From WJMT01 sp964445575 (lineage in GTDB: Bacteria; Acidobacteriota; Aminicenantia; Aminicenantales; Aminicenantaceae): DNA of 8,967 bases. A program made the position numbers and the translations under genes. Location: contig CAYULB010000073.1 of the NCBI GenBank assembly GCA_964445575.1, positions 1 to 8,967 of the forward strand. Direction: 5' to 3'. The notes below the pieces were generated by a model, which was not told the origin of the DNA, did not search any database, and saw only the letters and a list, made by a program, of their open reading frames with translations. Below are positions 1 to 5,391 of this stretch, one piece after another; position 1 is the first letter of the stretch, and every line of letters begins with the position of its first letter.

Positions 1-1
1 A

Positions 2-29
2 AAAACAGTACCGTGATACCCGTTCACCT
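2..29 (+). repeat. Interspersed 28-bp intergenic repeat, left copy
   Basis: This 28-bp stretch begins AAAACAGTA and continues CCGTGATACCCGTTCACCT. It is identical, in the same orientation, to positions 8915-8942 at the other end of the window. A diverged copy lies at 743-765. Its core, GTACCGTGATAC, is an imperfect palindrome. It lies in non-coding DNA upstream of rsmD and no transposase is visible nearby. The likely reading is an interspersed repeat family in this genome; the function is unknown. Confidence 0.75.
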
Positions 30-76
30 ATTTTTTCTTCTTTTTCACTACGAATCTGTGAGTTGTGAGTAGTTAA

Positions 77-105
77 TTGAAAACAACAGTGAATTAATGG
101 ATAAT
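77..105 (+). promoter_or_regulatory. Candidate sigma70-type promoter for rsmD
   Basis: TTGAAA (77-82) and GATAAT (100-105) are separated by 17 bp; each hexamer matches the consensus at five of six positions. The predicted transcription start is near 112, giving a leader of roughly 70 nt before the rsmD start at 186. The region is very AT-rich, so chance matches are likely and the call is moderate. Confidence 0.5.
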
Positions 106-185
106 AAATATAATAAGAAATATACGAAGCCCCGAAGCACAAGCAATATCCAAATTTCAATATATTTTATGAAAGAGACAGAAAA

Positions 186-737
186 ATGATTCGAGTGATA
201 AGCGGAAAATACAAAGGAAAACAGCTTAAGCTGGTCAGGAGCAAAAAAGTCAGGCCTATGCCTCATAAATTAAAAGAAGTTCTTTTCAATATCATCCAGT
301 TTGAAGTGCCGGGAATTACTATTCTGGACGGTTTTGCAGGAACCGGCTCTATTGGGATCGAAGCCTTGAGCCGGGGGGCAAAAGAGGTCTTTTTTGTGGA
401 TGACTTTTATCCGGCTGTGAAAGCCATTCGGATCAATATCAAAAGATGTGATGCCGAAGATTCTACCCGGGTCATACACAAAGATTTTAACAGAGCTGTG
501 ATCATGCTGGCCAAAGAGGAAAAGGTCTTCGACCTGATCTTTTTAGACCCTCCCTATTCCATGATGGAAGAGCGAGACCCCTTAAAGGTGATTTTCAAAA
601 GAGGCATGCTGAGTAAAGGGGGAATCATTGTGTTGAGACGTCATTTTAAAGTTTCCTTTGAGTCAAAGTATTTTGAAATGAGGAGAAAGGAAAGAGTGGC
701 CGAGGACATTTTGGAGTTTTATGGATATAAAGACTAA
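186..737 (+). CDS. rsmD: 16S rRNA (guanine966-N2)-methyltransferase RsmD
   Basis: Predicted to transfer a methyl group from S-adenosylmethionine to N2 of G966 (E. coli numbering) of 16S rRNA, near the P site, during 30S assembly in the cytoplasm. The 183-residue length is normal for the family. The N-terminus (MIRVISGKYKG) and the RP...LKEVLFN segment at about residues 23-35 match RsmD, although the usual RPT reads RPM here. The SAM-binding motif LDGFAGTGSIGIEALSRGA spans residues 47-65 and the catalytic DPPY is at 121-124. The ATG start has only a weak purine-rich ribosome site (GAAAGAGA, 171-178). In many bacteria rsmD is followed by coaD; here it is followed by an unrelated gene after a repeat-filled gap. 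No close paralogue fits as well. Confidence 0.93.
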   Translation: MIRVISGKYKGKQLKLVRSKKVRPMPHKLKEVLFNIIQFEVPGITILDGFAGTGSIGIEALSRGAKEVFFVDDFYPAVKAIRINIKRCDAEDSTRVIHKDFNRAVIMLAKEEKVFDLIFLDPPYSMMEERDPLKVIFKRGMLSKGGIIVLRRHFKVSFESKYFEMRRKERVAEDILEFYGYKD

Positions 738-742
738 AAATC

Positions 743-765
743 GGTACCGTGATACCTGTGTACCT
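743..765 (+). repeat. Diverged copy of the interspersed repeat
   Basis: GGTACCGTGATACC (743-756) followed by TGTGTACCT shares the 13-bp core GTACCGTGATACC (744-756) with the copies at 2-29 and 8915-8942, but differs in the CGTTCACCT tail. GGTAC (743-747) can pair with GTACC (760-764), so the copy could form a short weak hairpin just after the rsmD stop codon. No T-run follows, so it is not a convincing intrinsic terminator. Confidence 0.6.
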
Positions 766-791
766 TTAAAGCCGATGATGGTGATGAGTGG

Positions 792-825
792 GCGAGACAG
801 ACTGCACGTGCGAGACGTGAGACGT
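792..825 (+). repeat. Short degenerate GCGAGAC/GTGAGAC repeats
   Basis: GCGAGAC occurs at 792-798 and 810-816, and GTGAGAC follows directly at 817-823, so GAGACGTGAGACGT forms a short tandem. The tract fills the middle of the gap between rsmD and the next gene and has no coding potential or obvious RNA fold. It looks like decayed simple intergenic repeat. Confidence 0.5.
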
Positions 826-858
826 AATTGTAGTGAAGTATAAAAGGTGAATGGAAAA

Positions 859-1701
859 ATGAAAAAGAAGTCAAAAATCACTCCGCTTATTGAGGAAGGA
901 GAGATATTTCAAGACATTTCAGGAGTTAAAAGAACCTCTCTTTTTTTGGGGAAGTACTCCATAAAAGAAGCAGGAGCTGTTTTAAAGAGAAGAAATTTTT
1001 ATAAGGAAGCAAAAAAGAGAGGGCTCTGGCCCATAGATTTTGAATTGGACTCTTCTCAATATCCTCCTCTTCAAAGGCTCATCATCTACTGCAAACACAA
1101 AGACCCGGAGAACGTCATTGTGGACCTGAAAATCAAAGAGGGAGTGTATAAGTCACAAAAAAATTTTCCTTTAAAGGAGAAGAGTTCCAAATTTTTAGTT
1201 CTGGAATGGCTGACCCTGCAGAACCCTCTGTCTGAGTTTGAAGACAAGAAGACCCCTCTCCCAGGTCAAAAACACCCCGGACTGAATCTGGGGAAAAAGG
1301 TTTTGGATTTGTTTTATTATCTGGCCCGGCTGAACAAAGATAAAGGCATCATTGCCTATCCTGCTTATTTTCATAACGCCCTTCTTTTTTCCAGGTATTT
1401 TGATTTTCTTTCCCCTGAAAAAAAAGCAGAAGTGGAAGAGATAAAAAGAAGTTTTAAAAAGATAACCTTTAAGGAATTGGCATGGATTGTTCATTGGGAG
1501 TGTTTAAAAGACAGAGAAGGGAATAAATACAAGTGGGAAGCTGAAGAAATGGTTCTTCCTATCGATAAAAAACTGGAAAGCTTTCTCAACTCCAAAAGGT
1601 ACAAGCAGAAAGTGAAAGAAGCTAAGAAGGAGATGAGCTTTTCTGTGGATTGGGAGTGTTTTAAAAGCAAAATGAAGCACAGGAGTGAAAGTCAAGGATA
1701 G
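859..1701 (+). CDS. Uncharacterised GNAT-like protein
   Basis: No precise function can be assigned. The ATG at 859 is preferred because AAGGTG (844-849) lies at proper spacing; an in-frame GTG at 847 would add four residues but lacks a ribosome site. The product has 280 residues. Residues 112-185 resemble the core of a GNAT acetyltransferase: a strand (KFLVLEWLTL), a possible acetyl-CoA loop (PGQKHPGLNLGKK, 135-147), a long helix, then HNALLFSRYFDF (172-183), which recalls the 'N-A..fY...GF' end of that fold. This is inference by eye and the catalytic substrate is unknown. Near the C-terminus a WEC(L/F)K motif occurs twice (residues 213-217 and 265-269). There is no signal peptide or membrane segment, so it is probably cytosolic. 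It may be co-transcribed with rsmD, since no separate promoter stands out. Confidence 0.75.
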   Translation: MKKKSKITPLIEEGEIFQDISGVKRTSLFLGKYSIKEAGAVLKRRNFYKEAKKRGLWPIDFELDSSQYPPLQRLIIYCKHKDPENVIVDLKIKEGVYKSQKNFPLKEKSSKFLVLEWLTLQNPLSEFEDKKTPLPGQKHPGLNLGKKVLDLFYYLARLNKDKGIIAYPAYFHNALLFSRYFDFLSPEKKAEVEEIKRSFKKITFKELAWIVHWECLKDREGNKYKWEAEEMVLPIDKKLESFLNSKRYKQKVKEAKKEMSFSVDWECFKSKMKHRSESQG

Positions 1702-1736
1702 CTTGTGCTTCCCCTAAGATTTTTATAATAAAAGCA

Positions 1737-1756
1737 GTGAATGGTGAATGGAAAAA
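1737..1756 (+). repeat. GTGAATG tandem repeat in intergenic spacer
   Basis: Two tandem GTGAATG units (1737-1743 and 1744-1750) are followed by GAAAAA. The 14-bp segment GGTGAATGGAAAAA (1743-1756) is identical to 846-859, where it overlaps the translation start of the preceding gene. The spacer at 1702-1790 otherwise shows no gene. Confidence 0.5.
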
Positions 1757-1787
1757 AGTGAAGGCACTGGAGTTTTTGCTGTGTGTT

Positions 1788-1796
1788 TGTTATAAT
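1788..1796 (+). promoter_or_regulatory. Extended -10 promoter for rpmE-prfA-prmC
   Basis: TG-T-TATAAT (1788-1796) is a perfect extended -10 element. The sequence 17 bp upstream (TGGAGT, 1768-1773) is a poor -35, as is tolerated by extended -10 promoters. Transcription would begin near 1803, about 20 nt before the rpmE ATG, leaving little room for a regulatory leader. This makes rpmE the first gene of its transcript. Confidence 0.65.
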
Positions 1797-1822
1797 ATGT
1801 CGCTGAATTAGGAGTGAAGAAA

Positions 1823-2044
1823 ATGAAAAAAGACATACACCCCGAATACAAAGAATGCGTGGTGACCTGTGCTTGCGGAAATAGTTTTAAGACCCAGTCC
1901 ACCAAAGACCAAATAAGGGTCGAAATTTGTTCGCAGTGCCATCCTTTTTTCACCGGGAAACAAAAGTTTGTAGACAGTGCAGGAAGAGTAGAGAAATTCC
2001 AGAAAAAATACGGAAAAATTTCCCGGGAAAAAAACAAGAAATAA
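1823..2044 (+). CDS. rpmE: 50S ribosomal protein L31, zinc-binding (C+) form
   Basis: Component of the large ribosomal subunit; in known bacteria L31 bridges the subunits near the central protuberance. The product has 73 residues, normal for the family. The start MKKDIHPEY and the block CSQCHPFFTGKQKFVD are diagnostic. Cys16, Cys18, Cys36 and Cys39 form the zinc-binding set of the C+ type, so this is not the zinc-independent paralogue. The ATG at 1823 is chosen because AGGAG (1810-1814) lies eight bases upstream; an in-frame GTG at 1814 overlaps that site and would break the family N-terminus. The lysine-rich tail (GKISREKNKK) is longer than in E. coli. prfA starts three bases after the stop codon, which suggests translational coupling. 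Confidence 0.96.
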   Translation: MKKDIHPEYKECVVTCACGNSFKTQSTKDQIRVEICSQCHPFFTGKQKFVDSAGRVEKFQKKYGKISREKNKK

Positions 2045-2047
2045 AAT

Positions 2048-3118
2048 ATGTTCCAAGAGTTGGAATCCATACGTAAGAGGCATAAAAAGCTCACATCTCT
2101 GCTTTCAGACCCTGAATTTATCTCAGACCCTAAAAAAATCAGGGAAGCTTCCAAAGAAAGAGCTGAACTGGAGCCTATTGTGGATAAGTTCGAGAAGTAC
2201 GAGCGGATTCAAAAAGAGATTAAAGATTCAGAAGAGATTTTAAAAAACCCGGAGACTGAAGAGGAGCTTGAGGAGCTGGCCAGAGAAGAGGTCGAGCAGT
2301 TAAAGGAAAAGAAAAGTAAACTCGAAGAGGAGCTTCAAATAATGCTTCTTCCCAAAGACCCTAATGATGAAAAAAACGTGATATTAGAGATAAGAGCGGG
2401 AGCTGGAGGGGATGAAGCCTCTTTATTTGCTCAGGACCTTTTCCGCATGTATTCCCGTTATGCTGAGGAAAAAGGCTGGAAAATGGAAATCTTGAGTACA
2501 AGTCAGTCTACCATAAATGGGTTCAAAGAAATCATTGCCAATATAAAGGGAAACCGGGTCTATTCTCATCTGAAATATGAAAGCGGGGTGCATAGAGTTC
2601 AGAGAGTCCCTGAAACAGAGGCCAGCGGCCGGATCCACACCTCTACAGTGACCGTGGCTGTGCTGCCTGAAGCAGAGGATGTGGATGTGCACCTTGATTC
2701 CAAAGACGTGAGAATAGAGGCTTTTGGTGCTTCAGGTCCCGGAGGCCAAAATGTCAACCGGAATTACACAGCTATAAGAGTGACTCATGCCCCTTCGGGT
2801 TTGGTGGTTTCCTGTCAGGATGAGAAATCCCAGCATCGAAATAAAGAAAAGGCCCTCAAGATCTTAAGGACAAGGCTGATGGATATTGCCAGAAGGGAAC
2901 AGCAGGAGGAGATCTCAAAGAATAGGAAGTCTCAAGTGGGAACAGGGGAGCGCAGTGAAAAAATACGTACCTATAACTTTCCCCAATCACGGGTCACAGA
3001 CCACAGACTCAATATGTCACTTCATAAACTGGAGAGCATTCTGAATGGGGGGCTTGAGGAAATCATAAAAAATCTGACCATCCATTTTCAGACAAAAATG
3101 ATGGCAGAGTCCCAGTAA
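2048..3118 (+). CDS. prfA: Peptide chain release factor 1 (RF1)
   Basis: Recognises UAA and UAG in the ribosomal A site and triggers peptidyl-tRNA hydrolysis. The product has 356 residues, close to the E. coli length of 360. The N-terminal helical domain (residues 1 to about 105) is very Glu/Lys-rich. Codon recognition uses the RF1-type PxT element, here PET at 188-190 within VHRVQRVPETEASGRIHTS; RF2 would have SPF. The catalytic GGQ is at 232-234 in GASGPGGQNVN. No programmed frameshift is present, again unlike many RF2 genes. No Shine-Dalgarno site is visible before the ATG, and the start lies three bases after rpmE, so initiation probably depends on ribosomes finishing rpmE. Gln234 is the expected substrate of the downstream PrmC. 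Confidence 0.97.
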   Translation: MFQELESIRKRHKKLTSLLSDPEFISDPKKIREASKERAELEPIVDKFEKYERIQKEIKDSEEILKNPETEEELEELAREEVEQLKEKKSKLEEELQIMLLPKDPNDEKNVILEIRAGAGGDEASLFAQDLFRMYSRYAEEKGWKMEILSTSQSTINGFKEIIANIKGNRVYSHLKYESGVHRVQRVPETEASGRIHTSTVTVAVLPEAEDVDVHLDSKDVRIEAFGASGPGGQNVNRNYTAIRVTHAPSGLVVSCQDEKSQHRNKEKALKILRTRLMDIARREQQEEISKNRKSQVGTGERSEKIRTYNFPQSRVTDHRLNMSLHKLESILNGGLEEIIKNLTIHFQTKMMAESQ

Positions 3119-3130
3119 ACTCTCTCCACT

Positions 3131-3988
3131 ATGTCCACTTTAAGGGAACTGCATAAAAAGGGAATTTCTGTTTTAAAGAAAGGGGACAGTCCGTCTTTGG
3201 AAGCCAGACTCATGCTTTTAAAAGCAGTGGGCATTTCTGAGGAAAAATTTTATTCTGAACCGGAATTGGAAGTGCCCCTTACTCACAGAAATAAATATTT
3301 TAGGATGCTTGAAGAACGTCAGAAAGGGGTGCCCTTAGCTTATCTGACCGGAAAAAAAGAATTCTGGTCCATGAATTTTAAAGTAGGGAAAGGAGTTTTG
3401 ATTCCCAGACCAGAAACAGAAGGGCTTGTGGAGAGAATTATTGAACTTCATCCTGATAATAAAGGATTGATTATAGACATGGGAACAGGGTGCGGCAGCA
3501 TTGCTTTGGCAGCCGCCCGAGAACTTCCAGGTTCTCAAGTGCTGGGGATAGATATTTCTGATAAAGCAGTGGAGTATGCTCAAAAGAATGCTTTGCTGCA
3601 TAATATTCGAAATGTCCGGTTCATCCAGGGAGACCTGTTTGCTCCTTTAAAAAAATCTGAAATCAAAAAAAGATGCGGAATTATAGTTTCTAATCCTCCC
3701 TATGTGTCTGAAAAAGAATGGATTTTCCTTGAGCCTCAAATCAGAAAATATGAGCCCAAAAGCGCCCTTGTTTCTGACCGGAATGGATATGGATTTATCC
3801 ATCGACTTGTCCTGGAATCTCTGGAATATCTTATGCCGGGAGGACACCTGATTTTTGAAATGGGGAGGGGGCAGAAAGATACTGTCAGAACATTTTTTGA
3901 TGAACAGTGGAGAAGTGTGGAATGCCGGAAAGATTTGGCTGGAATCCCTAGAATATTTATTGCTAAAAAGAGAGAAAAGAAAGAGTAG
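3131..3988 (+). CDS. prmC: Release factor glutamine methyltransferase PrmC
   Basis: S-adenosylmethionine-dependent enzyme that N5-methylates the glutamine of the GGQ motif of release factors; its predicted local substrate is RF1 encoded 12 bases upstream. The product has 285 residues, typical for PrmC. The N-terminal helical domain (1 to about 75) is followed by the family signature FWSMNFKVGKGVLIPRPETE (78-97). SAM motif I is IDMGTGCGSIALAAARELPG (115-134), and the catalytic NPPY lies at 188-191 (VSNPPYVSE). The start has no clear ribosome-binding site, consistent with translational coupling to prfA. The C-terminus is charged (KKREKKE). The gap after it carries a candidate promoter for the next gene, so the translation operon probably ends functionally here, although no terminator hairpin is evident. 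Confidence 0.95.
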   Translation: MSTLRELHKKGISVLKKGDSPSLEARLMLLKAVGISEEKFYSEPELEVPLTHRNKYFRMLEERQKGVPLAYLTGKKEFWSMNFKVGKGVLIPRPETEGLVERIIELHPDNKGLIIDMGTGCGSIALAAARELPGSQVLGIDISDKAVEYAQKNALLHNIRNVRFIQGDLFAPLKKSEIKKRCGIIVSNPPYVSEKEWIFLEPQIRKYEPKSALVSDRNGYGFIHRLVLESLEYLMPGGHLIFEMGRGQKDTVRTFFDEQWRSVECRKDLAGIPRIFIAKKREKKE

Positions 3989-4008
3989 ATAAAAAAATGG
4001 AAACTTCA

Positions 4009-4037
4009 TTGCGTTTTGAATTCAGATGATGTATAAA
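4009..4037 (+). promoter_or_regulatory. Candidate promoter for the HD-GYP gene
   Basis: TTGCGT (4009-4014) and TATAAA (4032-4037) are separated by exactly 17 bp. The -10 matches five of six consensus positions and the -35 only three. Transcription would start near 4044, about 25 nt before the ATG. The HD-GYP gene could still be partly read through from prmC, because no strong terminator lies between them. Confidence 0.45.
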
Positions 4038-4068
4038 AAGTTGAAGTGGAAAACAAAGGAGACCGTTG

Positions 4069-5187
4069 ATGGCTGAGCCGATAAAATTGATAATCATAGA
4101 TGATAAAGCTGAGCGGAGAAAATCCCTAAAAGAATTTCTCCTGCACTGTTATTCTTTTTCTATAGAGGAATCTTCTGATTTTTCCCGGGCATCCGATAAA
4201 TTGTTGATTGCAAACAATTTTTCTGTCCTTCTTCTGCAGTTGGAGTCAAATTCAAACCATAAAATCAGCACGATTCAGAGCATTAAAAAGTTCAATCCTG
4301 AACTTGGAATCATTGTACTTTCAGAACAGATGGATGCTGAATTTGCGGTTTCTCTGTACAAAAAAGGGATGGTAAACCATATCATCAAACCGGATAACAA
4401 GCCGGGTGTTTTTTCTGCGGTGAAAAATGAGCTGCTGAGAAGAGATCTTCTGAAAGAAAACAAGATTTATCAGAAAAGGATAGGAAAAATCAGAGAAGAG
4501 TATGAAAAGAATTTAAAAAGGGTGCTGGACCTTGAGGAGATCTATGATTCTACCCTGGAAAATCTAATGACAGCCCTTGATTTAAGAGATGTGGAGACGT
4601 TTGGACATTCGCGGACAGTAGCCAAATACAGTCAAGTATTGACAAAAATCCTGGGCATTAATGATCCGGAGACTCTGAATAATATTAAAAAAGGGGCCCT
4701 ACTTCATGATGTAGGAAAGATTGCTATTCCTGATTCCATTCTTAAAAAACCCACTACTTTGACATCCTCAGAATGGGACAAAATCAAACTTCATCCTTCT
4801 CTCGGGTACGGTCTTATCAAAGAAATCAAACTGGTTCAGGAAATCGGAAATATTATCCTGTATCATCACGAAAGGTTTGACGGAAACGGATATCCCAATA
4901 ATCTGGAGAAACATAAAATACCTGAAGAGGCAAGGATATTTGCCCTGGCAGATGCTCTGGACGCGATCACTTCATACCGGCCGTATAGAAAAGAACGGAG
5001 TTTCAATTTTGCCAGAGAGGAGATCAAGAGAAATTCAGGAACTCAATTTGACCCTGAAGTTGTGAAAGCCTTTTGTTCTCTCGATATTAAGAAATGGAAA
5101 AAAATCAGGTTTGAAAGTACCCGGCTTATGCCGTTTTTTGAAAATATGGCCCGAATCTCGTCAAAAGACAGCGGCCAGATTCAGTAG
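4069..5187 (+). CDS. Receiver-like/HD-GYP protein, predicted c-di-GMP phosphodiesterase
   Basis: Predicted to hydrolyse cyclic di-GMP. The ATG at 4069 is chosen over an adjacent in-frame TTG (4066) because AAAGGAG (4055-4061) is seven bases upstream; the product has 372 residues. Residues 5-125 form a CheY-like receiver with the acidic pair D11-D12, Ser85 and K107-P108, but the phospho-acceptor position is Gln57 (codon CAG at 4237-4239), so canonical phosphorylation is unlikely. A coiled linker (about 126-160) leads to a complete HD-GYP domain: E176, H180, H213-D214 (HDVGK), H242, H266-H267 (HHERFDGNGYP) and D295. These are the residues expected to hold the metal centre in characterised HD-GYP enzymes, and GYP is at 274-276. 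The domain should therefore be catalytically competent. No membrane segment is present, so it is probably cytosolic. It may act against the diguanylate cyclase encoded on the opposite strand. Confidence 0.92.
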   Translation: MAEPIKLIIIDDKAERRKSLKEFLLHCYSFSIEESSDFSRASDKLLIANNFSVLLLQLESNSNHKISTIQSIKKFNPELGIIVLSEQMDAEFAVSLYKKGMVNHIIKPDNKPGVFSAVKNELLRRDLLKENKIYQKRIGKIREEYEKNLKRVLDLEEIYDSTLENLMTALDLRDVETFGHSRTVAKYSQVLTKILGINDPETLNNIKKGALLHDVGKIAIPDSILKKPTTLTSSEWDKIKLHPSLGYGLIKEIKLVQEIGNIILYHHERFDGNGYPNNLEKHKIPEEARIFALADALDAITSYRPYRKERSFNFAREEIKRNSGTQFDPEVVKAFCSLDIKKWKKIRFESTRLMPFFENMARISSKDSGQIQ

Positions 5188-5203
5188 TTCCCTCCCACTT
5201 TTT

Positions 5204-5232
5204 CTCACCCCTAAAGGTGAGTTCTTTTGTTT
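5204..5232 (+). terminator. Intrinsic terminator after the HD-GYP gene
   Basis: CTCACC (5204-5209) pairs perfectly with GGTGAG (5216-5221) around a six-base loop and is followed by TTCTTTTGTTT. It lies 17 bases after the HD-GYP stop codon and before the independent promoter of the next gene. The stem is short but GC-rich and the T-tract is good. Confidence 0.75.
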
Positions 5233-5333
5233 CAAAATCCCCCCTTATTTACTCCCAAAAGGGTATTGCTCTGCATAAGGAGTTTCAGCTATATTTATAC
5301 GCAGATATAATGAGTTTTGAAATGAGAGGTATA

Positions 5334-5362
5334 TTGACACCCGAAAAAGGCAGAGGTATTAT
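5334..5362 (+). promoter_or_regulatory. Near-consensus sigma70-type promoter
   Basis: TTGACA (5334-5339) is a perfect -35 and TATTAT (5357-5362) a five-of-six -10, with a 17-bp spacer. The start would be near 5369, giving a leader of about 23 nt that contains AGGAG (5379-5383) eight bases before the ATG at 5392. This is the strongest promoter in the window and suggests the acidic coiled-coil gene is expressed well and constitutively. Confidence 0.75.
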
Positions 5363-5391
5363 TTAATAAAAAGGGGACAGGAGAATTAAGA

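Noticed and set aside
169..189. Mini-ORF (MKETEK) whose stop overlaps the rsmD ATG as ATGA.
   Set aside because: No ribosome-binding site precedes it and such short frames arise easily by chance in AT-rich DNA.
839..844. TATAAA just before the GNAT-like gene as a promoter -10.
   Set aside because: No -35 at suitable spacing is present, and the transcript would begin almost at the start codon, losing the ribosome-binding site.
2019..2030. Perfect 12-bp palindrome TTTCCCGGGAAA near the end of rpmE.
   Set aside because: It is inside coding sequence, has no loop or T-run, and prfA follows directly in the same apparent operon, so a terminator role is unlikely.
1723..2154. Minus-strand open frame of 143 codons across rpmE and the start of prfA.
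   Set aside because: It overlaps the conserved L31 and RF1 coding sequence on the other strand and shows no family motif.
4002..4048. ACTTCA/TGAAGT inverted repeat after prmC as a terminator.
   Set aside because: Only six pairs around a loop of more than 30 bases, with no T-run after it.
5306..5311. A second TATAAT box upstream of the acidic-protein gene.
   Set aside because: The position 17 bp upstream reads TTTCAG, a poor -35, and a much better promoter lies downstream at 5334-5362.
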